From Dongshaea marina (GTDB taxonomy: Bacteria > Pseudomonadota > Gammaproteobacteria > Enterobacterales > Aeromonadaceae), in the NCBI RefSeq assembly GCF_003072645.1, contig NZ_CP028897.1, positions 591,658 through 655,657 of the forward strand: a stretch of 64,000 bases of DNA, given 5' to 3'. Below are positions 46,364 to 58,606 of the stretch, piece by piece. Under the pieces are notes generated by a model. The model searched no databases. It worked only from the letters and a program-made list of their open reading frames with translations, and had not been told where the DNA came from. A program made the position numbers and the translations under genes. Each line of letters begins with the position of its first letter. Position 1 is the first letter of the stretch.

Positions 46364-46675
46364 TATTTCCCCTTTGATTCACGCTGAAAAATCGTAAAGC
46401 GATTGAAGTCGAATGGCAGGACGCCATGAGTGCGTAGCCACGCCAGGGGTGGAGTCTCTCCCAGAGAGACGGAACGAGAGATAGGGATATCGAACTGGGG
46501 AGGCATATCATGGATGGTATGCGGCGTGTCTATGCTGAGCTTCAAGGAGCAAGTGATTTTGAGGAGGTAGTGAATCGAGGGGCACCCTCGGGGTTGTTAG
46601 GGGAACTGGGAGAGCAGTTCCCCTGACCCGCCGCCGCTCGGCAGCGGCAATATGCCACAGGCACAAACAGCCGAC
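46364..46675. repeat. 300-bp dispersed repeat, copy 2
   Basis: Nearly identical to 3647-3949 across most of its length. At 46599-46624 the strong hairpin has arms AGGGGAACTG/CAGTTCCCCT where copy 1 has AGGGGGACTG/CAGTCCCCCT, a two-sided change that keeps pairing. It ends with TATGCCACAGGCACAAA, another short-hairpin unit, 17 bases before the barA stop. Confidence 0.75.
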
Positions 46676-46691
46676 CACAGGTCAACAGAGT

Positions 46692-49520
46692 CTAGTCTGT
46701 GAGTTTCGCCAGCTGTTGGCGGGCCGCGCTGATGGTCTGGTTGAGGATATCTTCAAGCTCCAACAGCTCAGGCTCAAGCTCATTGAGGAGTTCGCCCTGT
46801 TTGAGGGCGGACTCCAGGGTGTAGAGCAGCCGTTGCAGGCGCGGCACCCCCGAGTAGGCGCATCCCCCATGGAGTTTATGGACCAAAGCCTGAAAATCCT
46901 TGGCTTCGGAGGGGCGCTCCATTGCATCCTGCAACTCGGGGATAAACTGCTGCATCTGCTCGTAGAGCATCTCCAGCATCTCTTTAGCGAGATCAGGCTT
47001 GCCGGCGGCACGCTCAAGGGCCAGGGCCCAGCTCAGGGTGCTGTGCTCTCCCTGAGGCTCACTGGCGCTGCGAAGCTGTGGTTCCGGCTCCGGTGCTTCC
47101 ACCTGCTTGGGGGCCTGGATCCGGGTCGCCGGGCCGCAGAAGCGCTCAATCACTTTTTGCAGGGCCCGCTCATCGATGGGTTTGGCCAGGTAGTCATCCA
47201 TTCCCTCACGCAGCAGCAGCGCCTTTTCTTCGGAGAAGGTGTGGGCGGTGACGGCGATCACCGGGGTTTCCTTGTTGCGGTCGTGTTCGCGGATCTGCAG
47301 GGTGGCATTGAGGCCGTCGATCTCCGGCATCTGGATATCCATGAAGATAAGATCGAACTTGCTGTGGGTTGCCTTGTCGATGGCGTCACGGGCCGAGGAG
47401 CAGCTGACAACCTCCCGGACATGATCTTCTAAAATTGCCGAGATAAGCTTGAGGTTGGCCAGGTTATCATCCACCGCCAGCACCCGCAGATCCCAGTAGG
47501 GGGTTGTAGTGGTTGGCTGGGGCTGCTCGCTTACCGGGCGCTGGGGTTGGACCTCACCCGGAAGATCAGGGTGTCCCTGCATCAGTTGCGCCAGTTTGCG
47601 GTGGTTGAAGGGCTTGGTCAGGCAGCCAGTGGCTCCCATGGCCAGGGCTTTCTCACTGAGGTTGGGATCGCCGCTATTAAGGAGCAGCAGTACCTTGGTG
47701 CAGCTCGAGGTCGCTTGCTCCAGCTGCTCGAAGGTGTATTGCAGATCGTCAGACTGACTCTGGCCGATGATGATGGTGGAGTAGGCGAGCTTGAGACTGT
47801 CTTGCCAGTCGGCCGGTTGATTGCAGGGAGCGACTCGTCCTCCCCAGCTTTGGAGTTGCTCGGTCATGGCGCGCTGGGTATAGGGATCGCGCTCGAACAA
47901 TAAAATGGACTGACCGGCCAGGGCTCCCTCAGAGAGCTGGGTCCTGGATGGCAGCGCATTGAGTGACATCTCGAGAGTAAAGGTGAAGGTAGAGCCTTTA
48001 CCCTGAGAGGAGTTGATGCTGATCTCTCCGCCCATCAGTTGGATCAGGTGTTGGGTGATCGCAAGACCTAAGCCTGTGCCCCCATGGCGGCGGGTAATGC
48101 TGCTGTCGGCCTGATTGAAGGGGCGGAACAGCAGGCTTTGCTGCTCGGGTGAGATACCGATTCCGGTATCCATCACCTGGAAGGAGAGGCGCGCCTTGCG
48201 CTCACTGACCATTTTGAGCTGTTGGATGGTCAGCACTATGTTGCCGCGCTCGGTAAACTTGATGGCGTTACTGATGAGGTTGGTGATGATCTGCTGATAA
48301 CGCAGGGGATCACCGGTGACGGCATCACACACTTGTGGGTCTATCTGTACCGTGAGTTCCAGACCCTTCTCCTGGGCGCCCGGAGCCAGCAGCGACATCA
48401 CCTCATCGGTGGTTTCACGCAGGCTGAAGGGGATGAGCTCCAGGGTGAGCTTGTGGGCCTCGAGCTTGGAGAGATCCAGGATGTCGTTGATGATATTTAG
48501 CAGGTTGCGCGCCGAACGCTCGATGATCTGCAGGTAATCTTTCTGCCCCGCACCCAGCGGGGTCTTGAGGAGTTGGCGAGTAAAGCCCATCACCCCGTTG
48601 AGTGGGGTGCGCAGCTCGTGAGAGATGTTCGCCAGAAACTCGGATTTAACCCGGGCCGCCTCCTGGGCCTTTTTCTTGGCCAGCGCCAGCTCGACGTTCT
48701 GGATCTCCATCTGCTCCAGGGTTTCGCGAAGATCTGAGGTCGCCTGGTCGATGCTGAGCTGCATCTCCTCGTGATATTCGGAAATTGATTTTGCCATGGC
48801 GTTGATGCCGTTTTTAAGGGTATCGAGCTCGCCGGAGAATTCACCTCGGATCCGGGTTTCTAGTTTACCTTTACGGATCTGATAGACGGCATTGACCATG
48901 TTGCTGATCGGCTGGATGATGCCGCGGAACAGCTTGAGGCTGGAAAAGGCACTGAGCAGTAGCCCCAGCAGGACGATCAGCACGGAGACGATGGCATCAC
49001 GATACTGGAGCAGTAGTACCTTGTCGGTATTTATCTCGATCGAGATATAGCCCAGGATGGGAGCCTTAGCCCGGGACAGGTTGGCCACTCCATTGTTTGC
49101 CGCCGCATCCTCAAGGATTGGGGTGCGCAGGATCAGGGTCTCGCCTAAGCGTTGTACCGTGGTGAAATGCTCCAGGGCCTTGCCTTTGGGCTGGCGCATC
49201 TTGATATAGTCACGGTGATAGTTGGAGGTGATGAAGAGCTTGTTGTCTTTGGTAAAGATGGCGATGGCATCGATCAGCGGAGAGTTTTGGCGGTGAGCCA
49301 GGTTGATCAGGCGCTTGAGATGCTCCGGGGCCCGCTGCTCCATCCCATATTCACTGGCGATGGCCAGGGGTTCGATGACATTGATCCCCTGCTGAATAAT
49401 GTTGTGTTCCAGCTGCTGATAGCGATGGAATGTGAAGTAGCCCGCCATCAGAATGCCTATTACCAGGGTTGGGAGGATGGTCAGCGTTACAACTCTTGCT
49501 CTGAGGCCATATTTGGTCAT
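46692..49520 (-). CDS. barA: Hybrid sensor histidine kinase BarA
   Basis: 942-residue tripartite kinase. Two membrane helices flank a periplasmic domain (about residues 10-30 and 175-195), then HAMP, then the dimerisation domain with SEFLANISHELRTPLNGV (phospho-His), the ATPase domain with DTGIGISPEQQ and GGTGLGLAI, a degenerate receiver, a true receiver (LIFMDIQMPEIDG) and a C-terminal Hpt (LVHKLHGGCAYSGVPRL). It closely follows E. coli BarA (918 aa), whose partner UvrY activates CsrB/CsrC transcription. Divergent from rlmD-relA across 80 bases, as in relatives. Confidence 0.94.
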   Translation of the reverse strand: MTKYGLRARVVTLTILPTLVIGILMAGYFTFHRYQQLEHNIIQQGINVIEPLAIASEYGMEQRAPEHLKRLINLAHRQNSPLIDAIAIFTKDNKLFITSNYHRDYIKMRQPKGKALEHFTTVQRLGETLILRTPILEDAAANNGVANLSRAKAPILGYISIEINTDKVLLLQYRDAIVSVLIVLLGLLLSAFSSLKLFRGIIQPISNMVNAVYQIRKGKLETRIRGEFSGELDTLKNGINAMAKSISEYHEEMQLSIDQATSDLRETLEQMEIQNVELALAKKKAQEAARVKSEFLANISHELRTPLNGVMGFTRQLLKTPLGAGQKDYLQIIERSARNLLNIINDILDLSKLEAHKLTLELIPFSLRETTDEVMSLLAPGAQEKGLELTVQIDPQVCDAVTGDPLRYQQIITNLISNAIKFTERGNIVLTIQQLKMVSERKARLSFQVMDTGIGISPEQQSLLFRPFNQADSSITRRHGGTGLGLAITQHLIQLMGGEISINSSQGKGSTFTFTLEMSLNALPSRTQLSEGALAGQSILLFERDPYTQRAMTEQLQSWGGRVAPCNQPADWQDSLKLAYSTIIIGQSQSDDLQYTFEQLEQATSSCTKVLLLLNSGDPNLSEKALAMGATGCLTKPFNHRKLAQLMQGHPDLPGEVQPQRPVSEQPQPTTTTPYWDLRVLAVDDNLANLKLISAILEDHVREVVSCSSARDAIDKATHSKFDLIFMDIQMPEIDGLNATLQIREHDRNKETPVIAVTAHTFSEEKALLLREGMDDYLAKPIDERALQKVIERFCGPATRIQAPKQVEAPEPEPQLRSASEPQGEHSTLSWALALERAAGKPDLAKEMLEMLYEQMQQFIPELQDAMERPSEAKDFQALVHKLHGGCAYSGVPRLQRLLYTLESALKQGELLNELEPELLELEDILNQTISAARQQLAKLTD

Positions 49521-49600
49521 GGTTTAAATCTTATGGGAGAATGGCTACCTCGAATCTGAACTGTTTATGATGACATAGACTAACTTGCGTACCAAGCACC

Positions 49601-50935
49601 ATGGCCCAGATATTTAAAGCAAAACCCAATAAACTCGACCGCAAACACTTTGAGCTGAAGATTGAACGTCTCGATCACCAGGGATTGGGGGTCGGCAGGC
49701 ATCACAACCGGGTAATCTTTGTCACCGGCGCCCTGCCGGGTGAGAAGGTAGTGGTGCAGCTGATTGAGCAGAAGAAAAATTATGCCAAGGCACGATTGAT
49801 TAAGGTGCTGGAGGCCTCCCCATTGCGGACCCAGCCACCCTGTCCCCACTTTGAGTCTTGTGGTGGCTGCTCCTTGCAATATATGTCAGCCGAGCAGCAG
49901 CGAGAGTACAAGGAACAGGCGTTCGGTGGCCTGATGAGCAAGTTTATCAAGAGCGAGTCACTTCCCCTGTCCGAGACCCTGGCCTCGGATCCCTGGAACT
50001 ACCGACGGGTTTGCCGGCTGGCGGTGAAATATGATCCTAGGAATAAAACCCTGGCGATGGGATTTCGCCAGCGCAATGGTTCCGGAATCGAGATGATCCA
50101 GGGCTGCCAGGTGCTGGAGCCGGATCTGGAAGTGTTGCTGGCTCCGTTACAGCGATGTCTCGAAGGGTTGTCATTGCGCAAACAGATAGGGCATGTGGAG
50201 CTTTACCGCACCGACACAGGTGTGAGTCTGCTGCTGCGGCACTTAGCTGAGCTACAGCCAAGGGACCGACAGGCACTTGAGACCTTTGCCAAAGAGCAGG
50301 GGTGTGGGATCTGGCTCGATGGCCCCGAGCGGGAGGTTGAGTCGCTGACCAGGGAAGCTACCCTGCCTGGCTATCGGCTGGCAAACTATGCGCTTGAGTT
50401 TAACTTTGTGCCAGGGGACTTTATTCAGGTCAATGAAGCGGTTAATCTCAAGATGGTTGAGCAGGCGCTGGATTGGCTGGAGGCTAGCGCCGAGGATCGG
50501 GTGCTGGATCTGTTTTGCGGGGTCGGTAACTTCTCTTTGCCACTGGCTAAACAGTGCCGGGAGGTGGTCGGGGTTGAAGTTGTTGAGCGGGTTGTGGAAC
50601 TTGCGCGGCGCAATGCGGGTCATAACCAGCTTGAAAATGTAAAATTTCATCGGGCGGATCTGGCCAGTGACTTTTCCGGGCAGAGCTGGGCTCGTCAAAG
50701 CTTTAGTCATGTACTGCTTGATCCGGGGCGTGCCGGTGCGGCGGGGACCATTCCCTGGCTGATTAAACTCGCCCCACAGCGCATTCTTTATGTCTCCTGT
50801 CACCCGGTTACTCTGGCGCGAGACAGTGAGCAGTTGCTAAAGTCCGGTTACCGGCTGGAGAAAGTTGGCTTGCTGGATATGTTTCCTCATACGGGGCACG
50901 TGGAGTCGATGGCCCTGTTTGTTTACCAAGGATAA
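49601..50935 (+). CDS. rlmD: 23S rRNA (uracil-1939-C5) methyltransferase
   Basis: 444 residues. An N-terminal TRAM domain is followed by the Fe-S Cys motif CPHFESCGGCSLQYM near residues 87-101. The SAM-dependent domain has VLDLFCGVGNFSLPLA (motif I), and the catalytic Cys is in LYVSCHPVTLARD near 396. The usual DPPRxGA motif reads DPGRAGA here. Methylates U1939 of 23S rRNA. It precedes relA by 19 bases, so the two are likely co-transcribed. Confidence 0.94.
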   Translation: MAQIFKAKPNKLDRKHFELKIERLDHQGLGVGRHHNRVIFVTGALPGEKVVVQLIEQKKNYAKARLIKVLEASPLRTQPPCPHFESCGGCSLQYMSAEQQREYKEQAFGGLMSKFIKSESLPLSETLASDPWNYRRVCRLAVKYDPRNKTLAMGFRQRNGSGIEMIQGCQVLEPDLEVLLAPLQRCLEGLSLRKQIGHVELYRTDTGVSLLLRHLAELQPRDRQALETFAKEQGCGIWLDGPEREVESLTREATLPGYRLANYALEFNFVPGDFIQVNEAVNLKMVEQALDWLEASAEDRVLDLFCGVGNFSLPLAKQCREVVGVEVVERVVELARRNAGHNQLENVKFHRADLASDFSGQSWARQSFSHVLLDPGRAGAAGTIPWLIKLAPQRILYVSCHPVTLARDSEQLLKSGYRLEKVGLLDMFPHTGHVESMALFVYQG

Positions 50936-50954
50936 GGACGGATAAGGAAAAATT

Positions 50955-53159
50955 ATGGTTGCGGTTCGAGATACACATATGTTGTCGGTTTTTAACTTAG
51001 AGCAGTGGCTGGAGTCCCTCGCTCTGGATGTATCTGAACGTGAGCAACTCAAACGAATTTACTCGGATTGCCTTGAGCTGGGCTCAGAGGAGGAGCAGGA
51101 GAAGCTGATTGGCCGGGCGGTCGAGATGGTGGAGATCCTGATGACCCTGAGCATGGATCTGGATACTTTGCGGGCGGCGACCCTCTACCCCTTCTTTAGC
51201 AAGGGGCTGATCGATGGGGTGCAGCTTACCGAGCGCTACGGCGAGGATATCTGCAGGTTGGTGTGCGGGGTCTCAGAGATGAAGGCGATCAGCTCTCTGG
51301 AGCTGATTCACGAGGAGGATGTGAATCCGGCCCAGGTGGATAACATCCGCCGAATGCTGCTGGCGATGGTTGAGGATGTGCGGGCGGTAGTGATCAAGCT
51401 TTCGGAGCGGATCACCCGATTGCGCGAGGTGAAGGATGCCGATGAGGAGGAGCGGGTACTGGTGGCCAAGGGGATCGCCAATATTTACGCGCCGCTGGCC
51501 AATCGCCTGGGGATCGGTCAGCTCAAGTGGGAGCTTGAAGATCTGTCGTTTCGCTACCTGCATCCGGAGACCTATAAGCGGATTGCCAAACTACTGGATG
51601 AGAGGCGCATCGACCGTGAGCGTTATATCGATGCCTTTGTCTCCTATCTGCAGGGCAAGATCGAAGAGGCGGGGATCAACGCCGAGGTGTATGGTCGCCC
51701 CAAGCATATCTACAGCATCTGGCGCAAGATGCAGAAGAAGAGTCTGGACTTCACCGAATTGTTTGATGTGCGGGCGGTACGGATCATCGCCGACCGGTTG
51801 CAGGACTGCTACGCGGCGCTGGGGGTGGTGCATACCCAGTGGCGCCACATTCCCCGGGAGTTTGACGATTATGTGGCCAATCCCAAGCCCAATGGCTACC
51901 AGTCGATTCATACCGTGGTGCTGGGGCCAGAGGGCAAGACGGTCGAGATCCAGATCCGTACCGAGCAGATGCACCAAAATGCCGAGCTTGGGGTGGCGGC
52001 CCACTGGAAGTACAAAGAGGGGCCACAGACTGGCAAGCGAACCGGCTATGAAGAGAAGATCGCCTGGCTGCGCAAGCTTCTGGCCTGGCAGGAGGATATG
52101 GCCGAGAGTGGCTCGCTGGTGGATGAGCTGCGCTCCCAGGTGTTTGATGACAGGGTGTATGTATTTACCCCGCGTGGGGATGTAGTGGATCTCGCCTCGG
52201 GCGCGACCCCCCTTGATTTTGCCTATCATGTGCACAGCATGGTGGGACATCGCTGTATCGGTGCCAAGGTGGATGGGCGGATCGTACCCTTTACCTATAA
52301 GCTGCAGACCGGCGATCAGGTGGAGGTGATCACCCAGAAGGAGCCCAGCCCCAGCCGCGACTGGCTCAATCCCAATCTTGGATTCATCTGTACCAGCCGC
52401 GCCCGGGCCAAGGTGGTGAACTGGTTTAAGAAGCAGGATAGAGATAAGAATATCATTGCCGGCAAGGAGCTTCTGGAGAGTGAATTGTCACGCAATGGCC
52501 TGAACATGGGGCAGGTGGATGATGCGGTGCTCAAGCGCTTTAACATCAATGCCATGGATGAGTTGTGGGCGGGGATCGGCAGTGGCGATCTCAGGATCAA
52601 TCAGTTACTCAACTTCCTGCAGAATCGCCATAATCAGCCGACGGTTGAGGAGGTTGAGCAGCAGCTCCTGGATAAGCTGCAGCAGAAAAATGTCCCTCAG
52701 GAGAAGAAACCCCGCGATCACATAGTGGTGGATGGGGTGGGTAACCTGATGACCCACCTGGCACGCTGCTGTCAACCGATTCCCGGGGATATCATCAATG
52801 GCTATATCACCCAGGGTCGGGGGATCTCGATTCACCGGGCCGACTGTGAGCAGTTCAAGCAGCTTATGCAAAAGCATCCGGAGCGCACCATCAATGCGGT
52901 GTGGAACGAGAGCTACTCCAGCGGTTATGCGCTGAAAATTTTGGTGACAGCCCATGATCGCACCGGCCTGCTCAAGGATATTTCCGCCATTTTGGCCAAT
53001 GACAAGATCAATGTGCTGGGAATGCAGACCCGCTCCGATACCAAGCGCCAGCGGGCGGACATTGAGCTTGAGGTGGAGCTGTACAACATAGATGCGTTAG
53101 GAAGGGTGCTAACCCGAATTAACCAGCTGCAGGATGTGATCGAGGCAAAACGCCTGTGA
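50955..53159 (+). CDS. relA: GTP pyrophosphokinase (ppGpp synthetase I)
   Basis: 734 residues, close to 744 in E. coli. The N-terminal hydrolase-like domain lacks the HD residues of SpoT (FFSKGLIDG in their place), as in RelA. The synthetase domain has GRPKHIYSIWRKMQ and NGYQSIHTVV. A TGS domain (VYVFTPRGDVVDLASGATPLDFAYHVHS), a conserved Cys region (HLARCCQPIPGD) and a C-terminal ACT domain (LKILVTAHDRTGLLKDISAIL) follow. It makes (p)ppGpp on stalled ribosomes. AAGGA precedes the ATG. Confidence 0.96.
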   Translation: MVAVRDTHMLSVFNLEQWLESLALDVSEREQLKRIYSDCLELGSEEEQEKLIGRAVEMVEILMTLSMDLDTLRAATLYPFFSKGLIDGVQLTERYGEDICRLVCGVSEMKAISSLELIHEEDVNPAQVDNIRRMLLAMVEDVRAVVIKLSERITRLREVKDADEEERVLVAKGIANIYAPLANRLGIGQLKWELEDLSFRYLHPETYKRIAKLLDERRIDRERYIDAFVSYLQGKIEEAGINAEVYGRPKHIYSIWRKMQKKSLDFTELFDVRAVRIIADRLQDCYAALGVVHTQWRHIPREFDDYVANPKPNGYQSIHTVVLGPEGKTVEIQIRTEQMHQNAELGVAAHWKYKEGPQTGKRTGYEEKIAWLRKLLAWQEDMAESGSLVDELRSQVFDDRVYVFTPRGDVVDLASGATPLDFAYHVHSMVGHRCIGAKVDGRIVPFTYKLQTGDQVEVITQKEPSPSRDWLNPNLGFICTSRARAKVVNWFKKQDRDKNIIAGKELLESELSRNGLNMGQVDDAVLKRFNINAMDELWAGIGSGDLRINQLLNFLQNRHNQPTVEEVEQQLLDKLQQKNVPQEKKPRDHIVVDGVGNLMTHLARCCQPIPGDIINGYITQGRGISIHRADCEQFKQLMQKHPERTINAVWNESYSSGYALKILVTAHDRTGLLKDISAILANDKINVLGMQTRSDTKRQRADIELEVELYNIDALGRVLTRINQLQDVIEAKRL

Positions 53160-53174
53160 TGTTGATTGCTTTAC

Positions 53175-53193
53175 GGGGCTGTTCAGCCCCTTT
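53175..53193 (+). terminator. Probable terminator after relA
   Basis: GGGGCT-gttc-AGCCCC followed by TTT, 15 bases after the relA stop. The T run is short. Confidence 0.6.
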
Positions 53194-53692
53194 CATGCGG
53201 CTGCGGCGCATTTATTGAGCTTTGTGTTTGTCACTCTTTCTGGAAAGAGTAACCAGAAAGTCGCTCCGCGCTGCGAGTCCCTCCGCAGAGCTTCGCAGCT
53301 CGCCATCCCTGGCTTGTAAAAACATCCGGGCTAGATATTCGCTGGTAATTATGTAATCGAAGAGAGGATTTTTTATTCCCCGTGAGTGAGCGCTGAGGTG
53401 AGCTGTAGGAAATTGAGGCTGAGCGATATGGACATCGCGAGAGCTTAGCCATCACATGGACGTGATGTCTAAGCGATGCCCTAATTTTCAGGTGAACCGA
53501 GGGTTAAGCGAGGTCCGGGGCGCGCGGGGATTCATAAGGGGGAGAGCGGCTCCCCCTTATGGCTCTGCCGGGAGCTCTTGGCATAACTGCAGCAAAGCTG
53601 CAAATAAGCTATCCGAAGGATGACTTAGAACAGCCTTCGCCCCATGCCTGATATCAGGCAGAGCAGATGAAACCAAAATTTAAGAGAAACTG
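53194..53692 (+). repeat. Composite dispersed-repeat tract with GGA-hairpin repeat copy 4
   Basis: No gene. It holds an ACTTT-type inverted repeat ACTCTTT/AAAGAGT (53233-53250) and the 65-base segment shared with 19.77 kb. The GGA-hairpin repeat (about 53378-53520) is in plus orientation. Hairpin 1 is GCGAT/ATCGC around ATGGAC (53423-53438). Hairpin 2 has GCTTAG/CTAAGC outer arms, a 2x2 internal loop and ATCAC/GTGAT inner arms around ATGGAC (53443-53474). A perfect 12-bp hairpin CATAAGGGGGAG/CTCCCCCTTATG (53533-53561) and short hairpins near 53590-53620 follow. Confidence 0.72.
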
Positions 53693-54496
53693 ATGACCGA
53701 AAAAACCTACACCCTCAATGATCTCCTCGATGTGATGAGTACCCTGCGTGATCCCGATAAGGGATGCGCCTGGGATCGCAAGCAAACCTTCGCCACTATC
53801 GTTCCCCATACCCTGGAGGAGGCTTATGAGGTTGCCGAAACCATAGAGCAGCAGGATTTTGCGGCGCTGCCCGGTGAGCTCGGGGATCTGTTGTTCCAGG
53901 TGGTGTTCTACAGCCAGTTAGCCAAAGAGCAGCAACTGTTTGAGTTTGAAGATGTGGTCAACCAGGTGACACAAAAGCTCATTCGCCGTCACCCCCATGT
54001 GTTTGCCGGGGTCAGTTTTGCCGATGAACAGGCGATGAAACGCAACTGGGAGCAGGAGAAAGCCAAAGAGCGCGCTAGTAAGAGTGGCGAAGCGGGTAGC
54101 GTGCTGGATGATATTCCGACGGCTATGCCTGCCCTGACCCGGGCCAACAAGATTCAGAAGCGTTGTGCCGGGGTTGGGTTTGACTGGAATGAATTGGCTC
54201 CGGTGGTGGCTAAGCTGCATGAGGAGATCGATGAGGTGATGGCCGAAGTGAATGCCCCCGAGCCCGATCAACAAAAAGTTACAGAAGAAGTCGGGGATTT
54301 GCTGTTTGCCTGTGTTAACCTTGTCCGGCATTTAAAGCAGGATCCCGAACAGGCGTTGCGCCAGGCCAATGATAAATTTTGCCGCCGCTTTCGCGAGGTG
54401 GAACAGAGAGTTCACCGTCAGGGACAGCAGCTGACCGATTGCTCGCTGGAGCAGTTGGATCAGATCTGGGATCAGGTGAAACGCGCAGAATCATAA
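53693..54496 (+). CDS. mazG: Nucleoside triphosphate pyrophosphohydrolase MazG
   Basis: 267 residues with two MazG domains. Domain 1 has CAWDRKQTFATIVPHTLEEAYEVAE and ELGDLLFQVVFYS; domain 2 has ELAPVVAKLHEEIDEVMAE and EEVGDLLFACVNLVRHL, each with the E-x-x-E and E-x-x-D metal ligands. It hydrolyses NTPs to NMP and pyrophosphate and in E. coli modulates ppGpp-related responses. Position between relA and pyrG is conserved. A repeat tract precedes it, so it may have its own promoter. Confidence 0.94.
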   Translation: MTEKTYTLNDLLDVMSTLRDPDKGCAWDRKQTFATIVPHTLEEAYEVAETIEQQDFAALPGELGDLLFQVVFYSQLAKEQQLFEFEDVVNQVTQKLIRRHPHVFAGVSFADEQAMKRNWEQEKAKERASKSGEAGSVLDDIPTAMPALTRANKIQKRCAGVGFDWNELAPVVAKLHEEIDEVMAEVNAPEPDQQKVTEEVGDLLFACVNLVRHLKQDPEQALRQANDKFCRRFREVEQRVHRQGQQLTDCSLEQLDQIWDQVKRAES

Positions 54497-54573
54497 GGTG
54501 ACAGGTGAAAATGGCTTGCCGGAGCGGCTTGCTTGGATTAAACTGTCGCCCCGTCTCGTATTTCTGCGTTTAA

Positions 54574-57629
<3,056 letters not shown>

Positions 57630-57652
57630 TCCCGCCTCACTTTTCTTCTGAG

Positions 57653-57682
57653 AAAGCCCTCCGCATAGCGGGGGGCTTTTTT
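57653..57682. terminator. Bidirectional terminator after eno
   Basis: AAAGCCCTCCGC-ATA-GCGGGGGGCTTT with one wobble, then further T. On the other strand the AAAG arm gives a U run after the solute-binding protein gene, whose stop codon overlaps the element. Confidence 0.88.
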
Positions 57683-58448
57683 ATGGGGCCTTCAACAAAG
57701 AGATCGGCTTATTGCTGTCAAAGATCTGCTGCAGGGCGCCATTTTCCTTGAGCTGTTGCAGGCCATGGTTGAAGTCTTCAATGATTTTGCGGGCATCTTG
57801 CGCTTTTTTCGAGATCACTAGGTGTTGGGGAGAGACACTCACCGCAGGTGTCATAGATTCAAATAGTTCGGCTTGCAGAGGATGCTGGGTTTTTAACAGG
57901 TACTCACCCTGAAGTTTATCGATGAGTGCCAGCTGAATCTTTCCGGCGACCAGCGCATCGATGAGCTCAGGATCACTATGAAAAACCTGCTTGTCGATGT
58001 TGGCTTCTTTGAACTCCCAGGGGTAGCTGTATCCCAGGACCGAGCCGATTGAGTAGGGCTTTAGATCTTTGAAGCTACTGAACTTCACCTTTAGTCCTCT
58101 CATCTTGAAAAAAACCAGAATATTTGATGGAGGAAGTGGATCCGAGTAATAGAACCATTTTTTCCGCTCTTCGGTTTCCCACAGGGTAAACATCCCATCG
58201 GCCATGCCATTTTGCGCGACTCTGAAGGCGCGCCTCCAGGGATAAAGCTCCAGGCGTACCTGATATCCCATGACCTTAAATGCTGCCTTCACCTGCTGGG
58301 TGATGAAGCCCTGCTGCGGCAGCTTCTTGCTGAAATAAGGCGGGTAATCGGCTGAGGTCAGATAGATCTCCCGGGCAAGGCTGACACCGGGCAGGGCGAT
58401 CAGCAGGGAGCACAGAAGCAGAATAAGCTGTTTTAGTCGCATATCCAT
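57681..58448 (-). CDS. Extracellular solute-binding protein, family 3
   Basis: 255 residues with a signal peptide of about 25 residues (QLILLLCSLLIALPGVSLA). The mature part has the family-3 layout: EIYLTSADYPPYFSKKLPQQGFITQQVKAAF at the start, ELYPWRRAFRVAQNGMADGMFTLWETEERKKWFYYSDPL, and a second lobe with IGSVLGYSYPWEF and LVAGKIQLALID. No transporter genes adjoin. Ligand unknown. More distant from, but of the same type as, 10320-11114. Convergent with eno. Confidence 0.8.
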   Translation of the reverse strand: MDMRLKQLILLLCSLLIALPGVSLAREIYLTSADYPPYFSKKLPQQGFITQQVKAAFKVMGYQVRLELYPWRRAFRVAQNGMADGMFTLWETEERKKWFYYSDPLPPSNILVFFKMRGLKVKFSSFKDLKPYSIGSVLGYSYPWEFKEANIDKQVFHSDPELIDALVAGKIQLALIDKLQGEYLLKTQHPLQAELFESMTPAVSVSPQHLVISKKAQDARKIIEDFNHGLQQLKENGALQQIFDSNKPISLLKAP

Positions 58449-58606
58449 TGAGTGATCAGTCTCCGATTGAGCTTGTTGTGAGTATAGACCCGTGGATCGT
58501 GATGGATGTTATTTCAGCTGACAGAGCCCGGCGGACTCTAATCTGCTTTTTTTCTGAGATGGCTTTGGGCAAGATAGAGAAAATCTTGATCAACAGGGAA
58601 CAGCCC

